A stretch of DNA of 64,000 nucleotides from Janibacter cremeus (GTDB taxonomy: Bacteria; Actinomycetota; Actinomycetes; Actinomycetales; Dermatophilaceae). Below, piece after piece: positions 17,161 to 26,118 of the stretch. How positions within the stretch are numbered: the stretch's first letter is position 1; each line of letters starts with the position of its first letter. The translations under genes were made by a program, and so were the position numbers. Location: contig NZ_CP115184.1 in assembly GCF_029395675.1 (NCBI RefSeq), positions 2,728,001 to 2,792,000 of the forward strand, given 5' to 3'. The notes under the pieces are model-generated. The model did not search any database, was not told the DNA's origin, and saw nothing but the letters and a program-made list of their open reading frames with translations.

Positions 17161-18659
17161 GCCGAGCGCTGGTCGACCTCACCACCGACGAAGGGGGTCC
17201 CACCGGCCTGGACGAGCGGGTCGCCGCGCCCGGCTACGACCGCACGTCGCTGCGGACGGGGATCGTCCACTTCGGGATCGGCGGGTTCCACCGGGCGCAC
17301 CTCGCGGCCTACCTCGATCGGCTCATGGAGTCGGGAGGGGCCTCGGACTGGGCCCTCACCGGGGTCGGGGTGCTGCCGCACGACCGCGCGATCGTGGAGA
17401 CCCTCGCCGAGCAGGGCGGGCGGTACACCCTCGTCGTCAAGCACCCCGACGGCCGCCTGGAGCCGCGCATCATCGGGTCCATCCGCGAGGCGCTGCTCGC
17501 GCCCGACGACCCCGAGGCGGTGCTCGACCGGCTGACCGATCCCGCGGTGCGCATCGTGTCGATGACGATCACGGAGGGCGGATACCTCGTCAACCAGGTC
17601 ACCGGCGAGCTCGACGCCGACGCGGAGTCGATCCGGGCGGACCTCGTCCCGGGGGCCACGCCGAGCTCCGTCTTCGGGTACGTCGTCGAGGGGCTGCGCC
17701 GGCGCCGCGCCGCCGGCACCGCCCCCTTCGCCGTCATGTCCTGCGACAACCTCCCGGGCAACGGTGACGTGGCCCGGCGGATGATCACCGCCTTCACCCG
17801 GCTGACCGAGCCCGAGCTCGCCGACTGGATCGAGCGGGAGGTGGCCTTCCCCAACGCCATGGTCGACCGGATCACCCCGGTCACCTCGCCCGAGGACGTC
17901 GCCACGCTCGAGAGCGAGTTCGGTATCAGGGACGGGTGGCCCGTCGTCTGCGAGCCCTTCACGCAGTGGGTCCTCGAGGATGACTTCCCGCTGGGGCGCC
18001 CGGCGCTGCAGCAGGTCGGTGTCCAGCTCGTCGAGGACGTCGTGCCCTACGAGCTGATGAAGCTGCGGCTGCTCAACGCCAGCCACCAGGCGCTCTGCTA
18101 CCTCGGCCACCTCGCCGGCCACCGCTACGCGCACGAGGTGCTGGGGGAGGAGCCCTTCCGCCGGTTCCTCCTCCGCTACATGGTCCGCGAGGGGATGCCG
18201 ACGCTTCCCGAGGTCCCCGGGGTGGACCTGCAGGAGTACGCCCGGACGCTCATCGAGCGCTTCGCCAACCCCGAGATCCGCGACACCCTCGCCCGGCTCT
18301 GTGCCGAGAGCAGCGACCGGATCCCCAAGTGGCTCGTGCCGGTGATCCGCGCCAACCTCGCCGCCGGCGGGGAGATCGAGCTGTCCGCGCTCGTCGTCGC
18401 GTCCTGGGCCCGCTACGCGGAGGGGGTGGACGAGCAGGGACACCCGATCGAGGTCGTCGACCGGCTCCGGGAGCGGGTCATGGCCGCGGCCGCACGGCAC
18501 GAGGAGGACGAGCTCGCGTTCCTGCGCGACCCGGACCTCTTCGGCGACCTCGTCGAGGACGACCGCTTCACGAGCGCCTACCGGCAGGCCCTCGCGAGCC
18601 TGCACGAGGTCGGGGCCCGCAGCACCGTCGAGCGGTGGATCGAGCGGGTCGGTGCCTGA
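17157..18659 (+). CDS. Polyol 2-dehydrogenase, long-chain mannitol dehydrogenase family (mannitol/sorbitol/arabitol)
   Basis: 500 aa, GTG start overlapping the permease stop. The NAD-binding motif GIVHFGIGGFHRAHLA (residues 35-50) and the catalytic set K302, N307 and H310 in MKLRLLNASH are those of the mannitol 2-dehydrogenase/fructuronate reductase family. PNAMVDRITP (232-241) is also conserved. It oxidises a polyol to a ketose in the cytoplasm: mannitol to fructose, or D-arabitol to D-xylulose. The neighbouring xylulokinase favours arabitol as at least one substrate, as in the dal operons of enterobacteria. No fructokinase is visible nearby. Confidence 0.9.
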   Translation: MSRALVDLTTDEGGPTGLDERVAAPGYDRTSLRTGIVHFGIGGFHRAHLAAYLDRLMESGGASDWALTGVGVLPHDRAIVETLAEQGGRYTLVVKHPDGRLEPRIIGSIREALLAPDDPEAVLDRLTDPAVRIVSMTITEGGYLVNQVTGELDADAESIRADLVPGATPSSVFGYVVEGLRRRRAAGTAPFAVMSCDNLPGNGDVARRMITAFTRLTEPELADWIEREVAFPNAMVDRITPVTSPEDVATLESEFGIRDGWPVVCEPFTQWVLEDDFPLGRPALQQVGVQLVEDVVPYELMKLRLLNASHQALCYLGHLAGHRYAHEVLGEEPFRRFLLRYMVREGMPTLPEVPGVDLQEYARTLIERFANPEIRDTLARLCAESSDRIPKWLVPVIRANLAAGGEIELSALVVASWARYAEGVDEQGHPIEVVDRLRERVMAAAARHEEDELAFLRDPDLFGDLVEDDRFTSAYRQALASLHEVGARSTVERWIERVGA

Positions 18660-18737
18660 CCGCCCGTCGCGGCCTGCGGTGGCCGAGGTCGATCTCCCGC
18701 GCCAGACTGGCCGTCGAGTCCCGACCAGGAGGTCCTC

Positions 18738-20150
18738 GTGAGTGCACGCCCGCTCGTCGCCGGTGTCGACTCCTCGACGCAGTCGACCAAGGTCGTCGTC
18801 CACGACGCCGAGACCGGAGCCGTCGTGCGCTCCGGCCGTGCCGGTCACCCCGACGGTACGGAGGTCCATCCCGACCGGTGGTGGGAGGCCTACGTGACGG
18901 CGAGCGAAGGGGGTCTGCTCGAGGGCGTCTCGGCGATCGCCGTCGGTGGCCAGCAGCACGGTCTGGTCACCAGTGACGCCTCCGGGGCGGTCGTGCGCGA
19001 TGCCCTGCTGTGGAACGACAACCGCTCGGCCGACGCGGCGGTGGACCTCGTGCGGGAGCTCGGTGGCCAGGACGCCTGGGTGGACGCGGTCGGCAGCGTG
19101 CCCGTGGCCAGCTTCACCGTGACGAAGCTGCGCTGGATGGCGTGGCACGAGCCGGAGCTGGCCGCCCGGGTCGCTCGGGTGGAGCTGCCGCACGACTGGA
19201 TCACCTCGCGCCTGCTCGACGGCGGCGAGCGGGTGGCCGACGCGGTGACCGACCGTGGTGATGCGAGCGGGACCGGCTACTGGTCACCCGCGACGGGCGA
19301 GTACCGCACGGACCTCCTCGAGCTCGCGCTCGGGCGGGTGCCCGAGCTGCCCACGGTGCTCGGGCCGCACGCTGCCGCGGGCCGGACAGCCGACGGTCTG
19401 GTGGTCGGCCCGGGGACCGGGGACAACATGGGCGCGGCCCTCGGGCTGGGGCTGCGCGAGGGTGACGCCGTGGTCTCTCTCGGCACGAGCGGCACGGCCT
19501 TCGCCGTCCACGCCGAGGCGGTCCGTGACCCATCCGGTGACGTCGCGGGCTTCGCCGACGCGACCGGGCTCCACCTGCCCCTGGTGTGCACGCTCAACGC
19601 GGCCCGGGTCATCACCTCCGCCGCCCGGATGCTCGGGGTGGACGTCACCGAGCTCGACCGGCTGGCGCTCGCCGCGCGTCCCGGCGCCGGGGGGCTGACG
19701 CTCCTGCCCCACCTCGACGGGGAGCGCACCCCGACGCTGCCGCACGCGAGCGGCACCCTGGCCGGGCTGCGGCGGGACAACATGACCCCGGAGAACCTCG
19801 CCCGGGCCGCCTACGAGGGGATGCTGTGCAATGTCGGCGCGGGCCTGGACGCGCTGCGCGCGCACGGCGTCGAGGTGCGTCGGGTCTTCCTCATCGGCGG
19901 CGCGGCGATCTCCAGCGCCGTGCAGGCCATCGCCCCGGACGTCTTCGGTGCCCAGGTCGTCGTGCCGGTGGCCGGGGAGTACGTCGGGCGCGGTGCCGCC
20001 CGGCAGGCCGCCTGGGTGCTCTCCGGTGAGGAGCAGCCCCCGCAGTGGGAGATCGAGGTGGACTCGGTCGCCGACCCGGACGGTACCGCCGACGGCGAGA
20101 GCGTGCGCGGTCAGTACGCCGAGCTGCTGCGGGCCACCCACGGGATCTGA
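18738..20150 (+). CDS. xylB: Xylulokinase (FGGY family)
   Basis: 470 aa from GTG 18738, preceded by AGGAGG. FGGY-kinase features include the N-terminal phosphate loop VDSSTQSTKVVV, GGQQHGLV, the catalytic-base region around PGTGDNMGAALGLGL, SLGTSGTAF and the C-terminal GGAAISSAVQ. It would phosphorylate D-xylulose to xylulose 5-phosphate for the pentose phosphate pathway. It lies 78 bases after the polyol dehydrogenase and is probably in the same operon. With that enzyme it gives a complete D-arabitol or xylitol route. Kinases of this family can also take D-ribulose, so the substrate is probable rather than certain. Confidence 0.88.
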   Translation: MSARPLVAGVDSSTQSTKVVVHDAETGAVVRSGRAGHPDGTEVHPDRWWEAYVTASEGGLLEGVSAIAVGGQQHGLVTSDASGAVVRDALLWNDNRSADAAVDLVRELGGQDAWVDAVGSVPVASFTVTKLRWMAWHEPELAARVARVELPHDWITSRLLDGGERVADAVTDRGDASGTGYWSPATGEYRTDLLELALGRVPELPTVLGPHAAAGRTADGLVVGPGTGDNMGAALGLGLREGDAVVSLGTSGTAFAVHAEAVRDPSGDVAGFADATGLHLPLVCTLNAARVITSAARMLGVDVTELDRLALAARPGAGGLTLLPHLDGERTPTLPHASGTLAGLRRDNMTPENLARAAYEGMLCNVGAGLDALRAHGVEVRRVFLIGGAAISSAVQAIAPDVFGAQVVVPVAGEYVGRGAARQAAWVLSGEEQPPQWEIEVDSVADPDGTADGESVRGQYAELLRATHGI

Positions 20151-20171
20151 CGCCGCCGCTGCCCGGGGGAG

Positions 20172-21209
20172 TCAGCGTGCCGGGTCCACGATCGTCATCC
20201 CCGCGACGGTCGCCCGGTCGAAGCCGGGCAGCAGTGCCGCCGCCTCCTCCAGGCCGATGGTCCGCTCGACGAGCCGCTGCGGCCGGAGCGCCCCGGACTC
20301 GATGAGCGCGAGCATGCCCGGGTAGTCGATCGCCGCCATGCCGTGGCTGCCGAGCAGGTCGAGCTCCCAGCCGATGACCCGCGCCATCGGCACCCGCGGG
20401 TGGCCGTCGACCGGCGGGAGCAGGCCGATCTGCACGTGGCGACCACGACGACGCAGGCTGTGGATGGCATCGGCGCAGGTCTGCTCGCTGCCCACGGCGT
20501 CGACGGCGACGTGGCTGCCGCCGGCGGTCAGCCCGGCCACGGCCTCCCCGATGTCGCGCCCGTCTGCGAGGAGGGTGTGGTCGGCGCCCAGCCCGGTGGC
20601 CACGGCGAGGGCCTGCGGGTTCCGGTCGACCGCGACCACCCGGGCGCCGAGCGCGCGGGCGATCATCACCGCGCTCAGCCCGACGCCGCCGGCACCGACG
20701 ACGGTGACCCATTCCCCCTTCGTCAGTGCGGCCCGGGTGACCAGCGCCCGGTATGCCGTGGCGAAGCGGCACCCCAGGCTCGCCGCCGTCGTGAAGTCCA
20801 CGCTCTCGGGGAGGCGGACGAGGTTGGTGTCGGCCGCGTGCAGTGCCACGTACTCGGCGAAGGATCCCCAGTGCGTGAATCCGGGCTGCTCCTGGTCCGG
20901 GCAGACCTGCGCCTCGCCGGCGGCGCACCACGAGCAGCGCCCGCAGCCGCAGACGAAGGGGACGGTGACCCGGTCCCCGACCTGCCACCGCTCGACACCG
21001 GCGCCGACCTGCGTGACGACCCCCGCCAGCTCGTGGCCCGGGACGTGGGGCCAGGCGATGTCGTCGTGCCCGGCCCAGGCGTGCCAGTCGCTGCGGCAGA
21101 CCCCGGTCGCCCTGACCTGCACCACCACCCCACCCTCGGGAGCGAAGGGGGGCGCCACCTCCCGCACCTCGGGCTCGGCTCGGACGGCATCGATGACCAC
21201 GGCTCGCAC
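20172..21209 (-). CDS. Zinc-dependent alcohol dehydrogenase (MDR family)
   Basis: 345 aa from GTG 21209. Catalytic zinc ligands are suggested by GVCRSDWHAW and GHELAGVV, and structural zinc by the cysteine group VCGCGRCSWCAAGEAQVC. The nucleotide-binding motif VVGAGGVGLSAV lies near residue 167. Pattern and length match medium-chain alcohol or polyol dehydrogenases. It converges on the xylulokinase gene, 21 bases apart, and may contribute another dehydrogenation step, but that link is only positional. Substrate unknown. Confidence 0.9.
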   Translation of the reverse strand: MRAVVIDAVRAEPEVREVAPPFAPEGGVVVQVRATGVCRSDWHAWAGHDDIAWPHVPGHELAGVVTQVGAGVERWQVGDRVTVPFVCGCGRCSWCAAGEAQVCPDQEQPGFTHWGSFAEYVALHAADTNLVRLPESVDFTTAASLGCRFATAYRALVTRAALTKGEWVTVVGAGGVGLSAVMIARALGARVVAVDRNPQALAVATGLGADHTLLADGRDIGEAVAGLTAGGSHVAVDAVGSEQTCADAIHSLRRRGRHVQIGLLPPVDGHPRVPMARVIGWELDLLGSHGMAAIDYPGMLALIESGALRPQRLVERTIGLEEAAALLPGFDRATVAGMTIVDPAR

Positions 21210-21254
21210 GGGGTCATCCTCTCAACCGCGCGCCGGTCGCCGGGAGCGAGGTAT

Positions 21255-21260
21255 TAGCGT
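21255..21260 (+). promoter_or_regulatory. -10 element TAGCGT, leaderless type
   Basis: TAGCGT is exactly six bases before the ATG at 21267. It argues for that ATG over the GTG at 21261. Confidence 0.5.
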
Positions 21261-21266
21261 GTGCGC

Positions 21267-22601
21267 ATGACCAACCGCGCGGGCCCGGTGCCCACCCCGG
21301 CCGGTCGCGGCCGCGCCCAGCAGAACGCGATCTACCGCCCCGGTGCGCTCGGCATCGCACCGACCGTGCCCACCGACGTCACCGAGCTCGAGCGGCGCGC
21401 GAAGCGGGCGATGACCCGCAAGGCGTGGGCCTACGTCGCGGGCGGAGCGGGCACGGGTGCCACGGTGCGGGCCAACCGTGACGCCTTCGACCGGTGGCAG
21501 GTGGTCCCCCGGATGCTGCACGGGACCAGCCGGCGCGACCTGACGACCCGGGTCCTCGACACCCCGATGGACGCACCCCTGATGCTCGCGCCGGTCGGGG
21601 CCGCCGGGCTCGTCGCCGAGGACGCCGACGTGCGGATCGCCGAGGGCGCGCACGCCAGCGGCATCCCCTACGTCTTCTCCTGCCAGGGCAGCTGCCCGAT
21701 GGAGATGACGGCGCAGGCGATGGCCGGGACCCCCTTCTGGTACCAGCTCTACTGGTCGACCGACGAGGGCCTCGTCGACTCGATGATCGAGCGCGCCGAG
21801 GCGGCCGGTGCGCAGGCGCTCGTCGTCACCCTCGACACCACCATGCTCGGGTGGCGCACCCAGGACCTCGACCTGGGCAGCCTCCCCTTCGCCCGCGGGC
21901 AGGGGATCGCGCAGTACACCTCGGACCCGCACTTCATGACCCTGGTCAGGGAGCGGGTCGCGGCCGCCGGTGCGGCGGCGCAGGGCCTCGGCCTCGATCC
22001 TCGGCAGCCGGCGCAGCTGGCCAGGGCGGCGAAGGGGGGAGTCGGCACCCTGCTGTCGATGTCCCGGGAGCACCCCGGTGGGTTGCGGAGCAACCTGCGC
22101 TCCGCGGAGCCGCGGGCGGCGGTCGAGACCTTCCTCGACATCTACTCCAACCCGGCCCTGTCGTGGGAGCACATCGCCACGCTCAGGGAGCGCACCTCCC
22201 TGCCCGTCGTGCTCAAGGGTGTGCTGCACGAGGACGACGCGAGGCGTGCCTTCGACTCGGGCGTCGACGCGGTCGTCGTGTCCAACCACGGCGGGCGGCA
22301 GGTGGACCGCTCGATCAGCGCCCTCGACGCCCTGGTCCGCATCCGTGACACCGTCGGGCCGGAGCCGACGGTCCTCATGGACAGCGGGATCCGTTCCGGC
22401 GCGGACCTCTTCGTCGCGCTCGCGCTCGGTGCCGACGCCTGCCTGCTCGGTCGACCGCACATCTACGGGCTCGCCCTCGACGGTGCCGCCGGTGTCAGCG
22501 CCGTCATCGACAACGTGCTCGGCGAGCTCGACCTGACCATGGGTCTGGTCGGCGCCGCCTCGCTCAAGGAGATCACCCGGGACCTGCTCGTCGGGGCCTG
22601 A
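21267..22601 (+). CDS. FMN-dependent alpha-hydroxy-acid dehydrogenase/oxidase (lactate oxidase or monooxygenase type)
   Basis: 444 aa. The FMN-binding TIM-barrel family is shown by YVAGGAGTGAT (about residue 54), MLAPVGAAGL, KGVLHEDDARRA with the FMN-contacting lysine, the catalytic-histidine motif SNHGGRQVDRSISALDAL and LGRPHIYGLALDG. Members oxidise 2-hydroxy acids such as L-lactate to 2-keto acids, passing electrons to oxygen or quinone. The length and N-terminal 40-residue extension resemble lactate 2-monooxygenase and related enzymes. It converges on a pyruvate-oxidase-like gene 27 bases away, a possible second step on the product. A leaderless-type promoter precedes it. Exact substrate unproven. 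Confidence 0.88.
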   Translation: MTNRAGPVPTPAGRGRAQQNAIYRPGALGIAPTVPTDVTELERRAKRAMTRKAWAYVAGGAGTGATVRANRDAFDRWQVVPRMLHGTSRRDLTTRVLDTPMDAPLMLAPVGAAGLVAEDADVRIAEGAHASGIPYVFSCQGSCPMEMTAQAMAGTPFWYQLYWSTDEGLVDSMIERAEAAGAQALVVTLDTTMLGWRTQDLDLGSLPFARGQGIAQYTSDPHFMTLVRERVAAAGAAAQGLGLDPRQPAQLARAAKGGVGTLLSMSREHPGGLRSNLRSAEPRAAVETFLDIYSNPALSWEHIATLRERTSLPVVLKGVLHEDDARRAFDSGVDAVVVSNHGGRQVDRSISALDALVRIRDTVGPEPTVLMDSGIRSGADLFVALALGADACLLGRPHIYGLALDGAAGVSAVIDNVLGELDLTMGLVGAASLKEITRDLLVGA

Positions 22602-22628
22602 CAGCCGACGGGCGGTCGGTGGTCGTCC

Positions 22629-24452
22629 TCAGCCCCGCTCCGGCTGGTCGACGCCGAGGGCGCCCTTGGCCTTGGCGAAGAGCTGCGCGCCCATCGCCCG
22701 GGCGGAGTTGCGCACCACGGCCACCTGGGCCGGGTCGCCCCGGACGAGGGACTCCACGACCCCCTTCGCCTGGCCGACGGTGATGTGGGCGGGGAGCGGC
22801 GGGACGTTCGGGTCCGTGCGCACGTCGAGGACCACCGGGCGGTCGGCGGCGAAGGCCTCGTCCCACGCCCTCTCGACGTCGTCGGGGCGCTCGACCCGGA
22901 TGCCGCGCAACCCGAGCAGCTCGGCGTAGCCGGCGTAGTCCATGTCCTCGAGCAGCTGGCTGGTGTCGTAGCGCGGGTCGCCGGCCTCACGCATCTCCCA
23001 CGAGACCTGGGTCAGGTCGTCGTTGTGCAGCACGAGCACGATGAATCGGGGGTCGTCCCACTCCTGCCAGTGGCGCTTGACCGTGAGCAGCTCGTTCATC
23101 CCGAGCATCTGGAAGGCGCCGTCGCCGATCGTGCACACGACGGGGCGGTGCGGGTGGGCGAACTTGGCCGCCAGGGCATAGGGCATCGCCGCGATCATCG
23201 AGGCGAGCATGCCCGAGAGGTTGCCCGACATCTGCGGGCCCAGCCGGATGTGGTGGCCGTACCAGTCCGCCGTGGACCCGGCGTCGGCGGTGACGATCGC
23301 GTCGTGGGGGAGGCGCTCGTTGAGGGCGCGGTAGACCCGGCGCGGGTTGATCGGGTCCGCCTCCACGGCGGCCTGCTCGGCCGTGACCTCGTCCCACGTC
23401 CGCATGCCCTCGATGACGCGCTGCTGCCAGCCGAGGTCCTCGGTCTGCTGCAGGTGGGGCAGGAGCGCGGTCAGGGTCGCCCGGGCGTCCCCGGCCAGGC
23501 TGACCTCCATCGGGTAGCGCAGGCTCAGGTGCGCCGGCGACAGGTCGATCTGCACCCCGCGTGCCTGCCCCGTCTGGGGGAGGAACTCGGCGTAGGGGAA
23601 GTTCGTGCCGATCATGAGCAGGGTGTCGCAGTCCTGCATCATCTCGTAGCTCGGCAGCGAGCCGAGCAGGCCGAGCTGCTGGGTGTGGAAGGGCACGTCG
23701 CCGGGGACGACGTCCTTGCCGAGCAGCGCGGTGGCGATCCCGGCCCCGAGCCGCTCGGCCACGGCGATGACCTCGTCGGTGGCCCCGCGCGCGCCCTGGC
23801 CGACGAGCATCGCCACCTTGCGGCCGGAGTTGAGCACCTCCGCCGCGCGGCGCAGCTCCTCCTCCGGGGGTGTGAGGGCGGTCGAGGGATGGCCGACACC
23901 GGTGCGGGAGACCCAGTGCTCGGCGGGCGGCTCGACCATGTCCAGCGTCTGCACGTCCGCGGGCAGGATGACGACGGTGGGGCACCGCTGCGCGGCCGCG
24001 ATCCGCACCGCCTGGTCGACGACCGTCTGTGCGTGCGCCGGGGTCAGGACGGTCTGGCAGTACCCCGCGACGTCGGCGAAGACGGCCTCGAGGTCGATCT
24101 GCTGCATGGCGTCGGTGCCGAAGGAGACCCGTCCCTGCTGGCCGACGATCGCGACGACGGGCTGGTTGTCCATCTTCGCGTCGTAGAGACCGTTGAGCAG
24201 GTGCACCGCTCCGGGGCCGGAGGTCGCGACGCACACACCGACCTCACCGGTGAACTTCGCGTGGGCACAGGCGAGGAAGGCGGCGACCTCCTCGTGGGTG
24301 GGGCGGATGTACCGGAAGTCCTTGCCCTCCGACTCGCCGCTCTCCAGGGCGCCGTCGAAGCCGCCGATGCCGTCGCCCGGGTAGCCGTAGAAGCGGTGCA
24401 GGTCCCACTCGATGAGTCGGTCGATGACGAATTCGCTGACGCTCCTGCTCAC
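22629..24452 (-). CDS. Thiamine-diphosphate enzyme, pyruvate oxidase/pyruvate dehydrogenase (quinone)-like
   Basis: 607 aa from GTG 24452, chosen because AGGAG lies seven bases upstream; the frame is open further up but without a ribosome site. Three domains are visible. The ThDP pyrimidine-binding domain (1-185) has the catalytic glutamate in RPTHEEVAAF. A central FAD/DHS-like domain spans about 200-340. The pyrophosphate-binding domain (about 370-560) carries GDGAFQMLGMNELLTV and an Asn-containing stretch VLHNDDLTQVSWEM. Family members decarboxylate pyruvate to acetate or acetyl phosphate. The enzyme could use pyruvate made by the facing hydroxy-acid oxidase. Acetolactate synthase is less likely given the active-site pattern. 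Confidence 0.85.
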   Translation of the reverse strand: MSRSVSEFVIDRLIEWDLHRFYGYPGDGIGGFDGALESGESEGKDFRYIRPTHEEVAAFLACAHAKFTGEVGVCVATSGPGAVHLLNGLYDAKMDNQPVVAIVGQQGRVSFGTDAMQQIDLEAVFADVAGYCQTVLTPAHAQTVVDQAVRIAAAQRCPTVVILPADVQTLDMVEPPAEHWVSRTGVGHPSTALTPPEEELRRAAEVLNSGRKVAMLVGQGARGATDEVIAVAERLGAGIATALLGKDVVPGDVPFHTQQLGLLGSLPSYEMMQDCDTLLMIGTNFPYAEFLPQTGQARGVQIDLSPAHLSLRYPMEVSLAGDARATLTALLPHLQQTEDLGWQQRVIEGMRTWDEVTAEQAAVEADPINPRRVYRALNERLPHDAIVTADAGSTADWYGHHIRLGPQMSGNLSGMLASMIAAMPYALAAKFAHPHRPVVCTIGDGAFQMLGMNELLTVKRHWQEWDDPRFIVLVLHNDDLTQVSWEMREAGDPRYDTSQLLEDMDYAGYAELLGLRGIRVERPDDVERAWDEAFAADRPVVLDVRTDPNVPPLPAHITVGQAKGVVESLVRGDPAQVAVVRNSARAMGAQLFAKAKGALGVDQPERG

Positions 24453-24499
24453 GGTGGTGCTCCTGCGTACGGCGTCGGGTGGTCCTCGGTCCACTACCC

Positions 24500-24528
24500 C
24501 GGCCGCCGGTCAGCATGCGCGGCGGCCG
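24500..24528 (-). terminator. Hairpin between two minus-strand genes
   Basis: CGGCCGCC-N13-GGCGGCCG forms an 8-base-pair stem just after the stop of the spermidine-synthase-like gene. No clear T-tract. Confidence 0.5.
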
Positions 24529-24550
24529 CCCGGCGGTGCTCCCGTGCTCG

Positions 24551-26083
24551 TCAGGACGTGAGGTCGTACGGCTGCAGCAGCTGGTCCACGGGCGCGTGGT
24601 CGTCGGTGAGGACCTGGGCGTCGCCGACCCAGGTGGCGACCTCGTCGCCGGCGATGGCCGTCCACCCGGTCTCACGCGAGGCGAGACCGTCCTCGATGGC
24701 CGTCGGGTCGAGCGGGCGGTCCGAGCCCACGACGACCATGTTGCCCCCGTCGCGCTGCGCCGAGTCGACGTCGACGGTGGACGGCTCACCGACCACGGCC
24801 ACGTGCTCGAAGACCTCGAGCACCGTGGCCACCTTGGCCCGGGCGAACGCCAGGTCGCCGTGGTCGATGAGGTTGGCCGCGTAGACCCCGTCGGAGTCGA
24901 GGACCCGGCTGACGTCGGTCATGGCCCTGCGGGTCGTCAGGTGCCACGGCACGCTGACCCCGCCGAAGGCGTCGCCCACGACGAGGTCACGGCTGTTGCT
25001 GTCGAGCTCGTGGAGGCCGAGCCTGCCGTCCTCCACGCGCACCTCGATCCCGCCGCCGAAGTCCGGACCGAGCAGCTCTCGATCGATGTCCACCACCCCG
25101 CCGTCGATCTCCGAGACGACGCTGCGGGTGCCGGGACGGGTGGCCTCGAGGTACCGCGGGAAGGTGAGCCCGCCGCCCCCGAGGTGGTAGGCGTCGAGCG
25201 GCTCGCCCGAGGCGAAGGAGGCCTCGGTGACGGCGGCGATGGCGCGGACGTACTCGAACTCCAGGTGGGTGGGGTCGTCGGTGTCGACGTAGGAGTGCCG
25301 CAGACCATCGAGGACGAGCGTCCGGCCACCCTGCCGGTCCGGATCGGCGAGCACCTCCAGGCAGTGGTAGCGGGTCTCGGCGTCGCACCCGCCGGGAGCG
25401 ACGCCGCTCGCGAGCCCCGCGGCGACGACGAGCGCGAGCGCGGCGGCGCTGCGCCGGCGGCGTCCGTGCCACTCCATCACCACGCCGCCGAGCACGAGCA
25501 GCCCGCCGAGACCCAGGAGGATCCCGCTGACCGGCAGGTGCGAGATGAGGACGAACCCGGTGACCACGGTGCCCACGATCGCGCCGACGGTGCCGATGCT
25601 GGACAGGCGCCCGACCACCGTCCCGGTCTCGGCGATGGTCGTCAGCCTCACCTTGGTCACGAGGGGCGTCACCGCCGACAGCAGGGCGCCCGGGACGATG
25701 ATGGTCCCTGCGGCGACGAGGAAGAGCAGCGGCGGCGACCACTCCGCCGTGGCCCGCATCAGCAGGGGCGTGAAGGCCACGACCACGCCCGAGATCGCCA
25801 GGGCCGGCCCGATGAGCCGGCGCGGATCCACGCGGTCGGCGTACCAGCCGCCTGACCACGACCCGAGCGCGATCGCGCCGAGGGCGACCCCGATCACCAT
25901 CGTGCTCGTCTCCAGGGTGAGCCCGAGGTAGGGGGCCAGCAGCCGCAGCGCGACGATCTCGACCACGAGGACCGCCGCGGAGGCCCCGAAGACGAGGACG
26001 GCCGCGGTCCGGGGGCCCATGCCGGCGCCGTCGGACACCGGTGTGGCGGGAGGTTGCGAGGTCGAGCGCGTCATGGACCGCAT
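24551..26083 (-). CDS. Membrane-fused spermidine synthase-like protein
   Basis: 510 aa from ATG 26083 (an ATG three codons later is an alternative). The N-terminal half holds about seven to eight transmembrane helices, including AAVLVFGASAAVLVVEIVAL. The C-terminal half (about 260-500) is a Rossmann methyltransferase fold of the spermidine synthase kind: YHLGGGGLTFPRYLEA, VSEIDGGVVDIDREL and VGDAFGGVSVPWHL. Such fusions occur widely in actinobacteria and are annotated as polyamine aminopropyltransferase-like, but the membrane location and missing context leave the substrate open. It is divergent from the membrane protein gene at 26119 with only 35 bases between the starts. Confidence 0.8.
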   Translation of the reverse strand: MRSMTRSTSQPPATPVSDGAGMGPRTAAVLVFGASAAVLVVEIVALRLLAPYLGLTLETSTMVIGVALGAIALGSWSGGWYADRVDPRRLIGPALAISGVVVAFTPLLMRATAEWSPPLLFLVAAGTIIVPGALLSAVTPLVTKVRLTTIAETGTVVGRLSSIGTVGAIVGTVVTGFVLISHLPVSGILLGLGGLLVLGGVVMEWHGRRRRSAAALALVVAAGLASGVAPGGCDAETRYHCLEVLADPDRQGGRTLVLDGLRHSYVDTDDPTHLEFEYVRAIAAVTEASFASGEPLDAYHLGGGGLTFPRYLEATRPGTRSVVSEIDGGVVDIDRELLGPDFGGGIEVRVEDGRLGLHELDSNSRDLVVGDAFGGVSVPWHLTTRRAMTDVSRVLDSDGVYAANLIDHGDLAFARAKVATVLEVFEHVAVVGEPSTVDVDSAQRDGGNMVVVGSDRPLDPTAIEDGLASRETGWTAIAGDEVATWVGDAQVLTDDHAPVDQLLQPYDLTS

Positions 26084-26118
26084 CCTGCCAACTGTCCGGG
26101 CATGGCAGGCTGACCGGC

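Noticed and set aside
22785-24884. Long plus-strand frame opposite the ThDP enzyme gene
   Set aside because: Its product has no recognisable domain, while the minus strand shows clear ThDP motifs.
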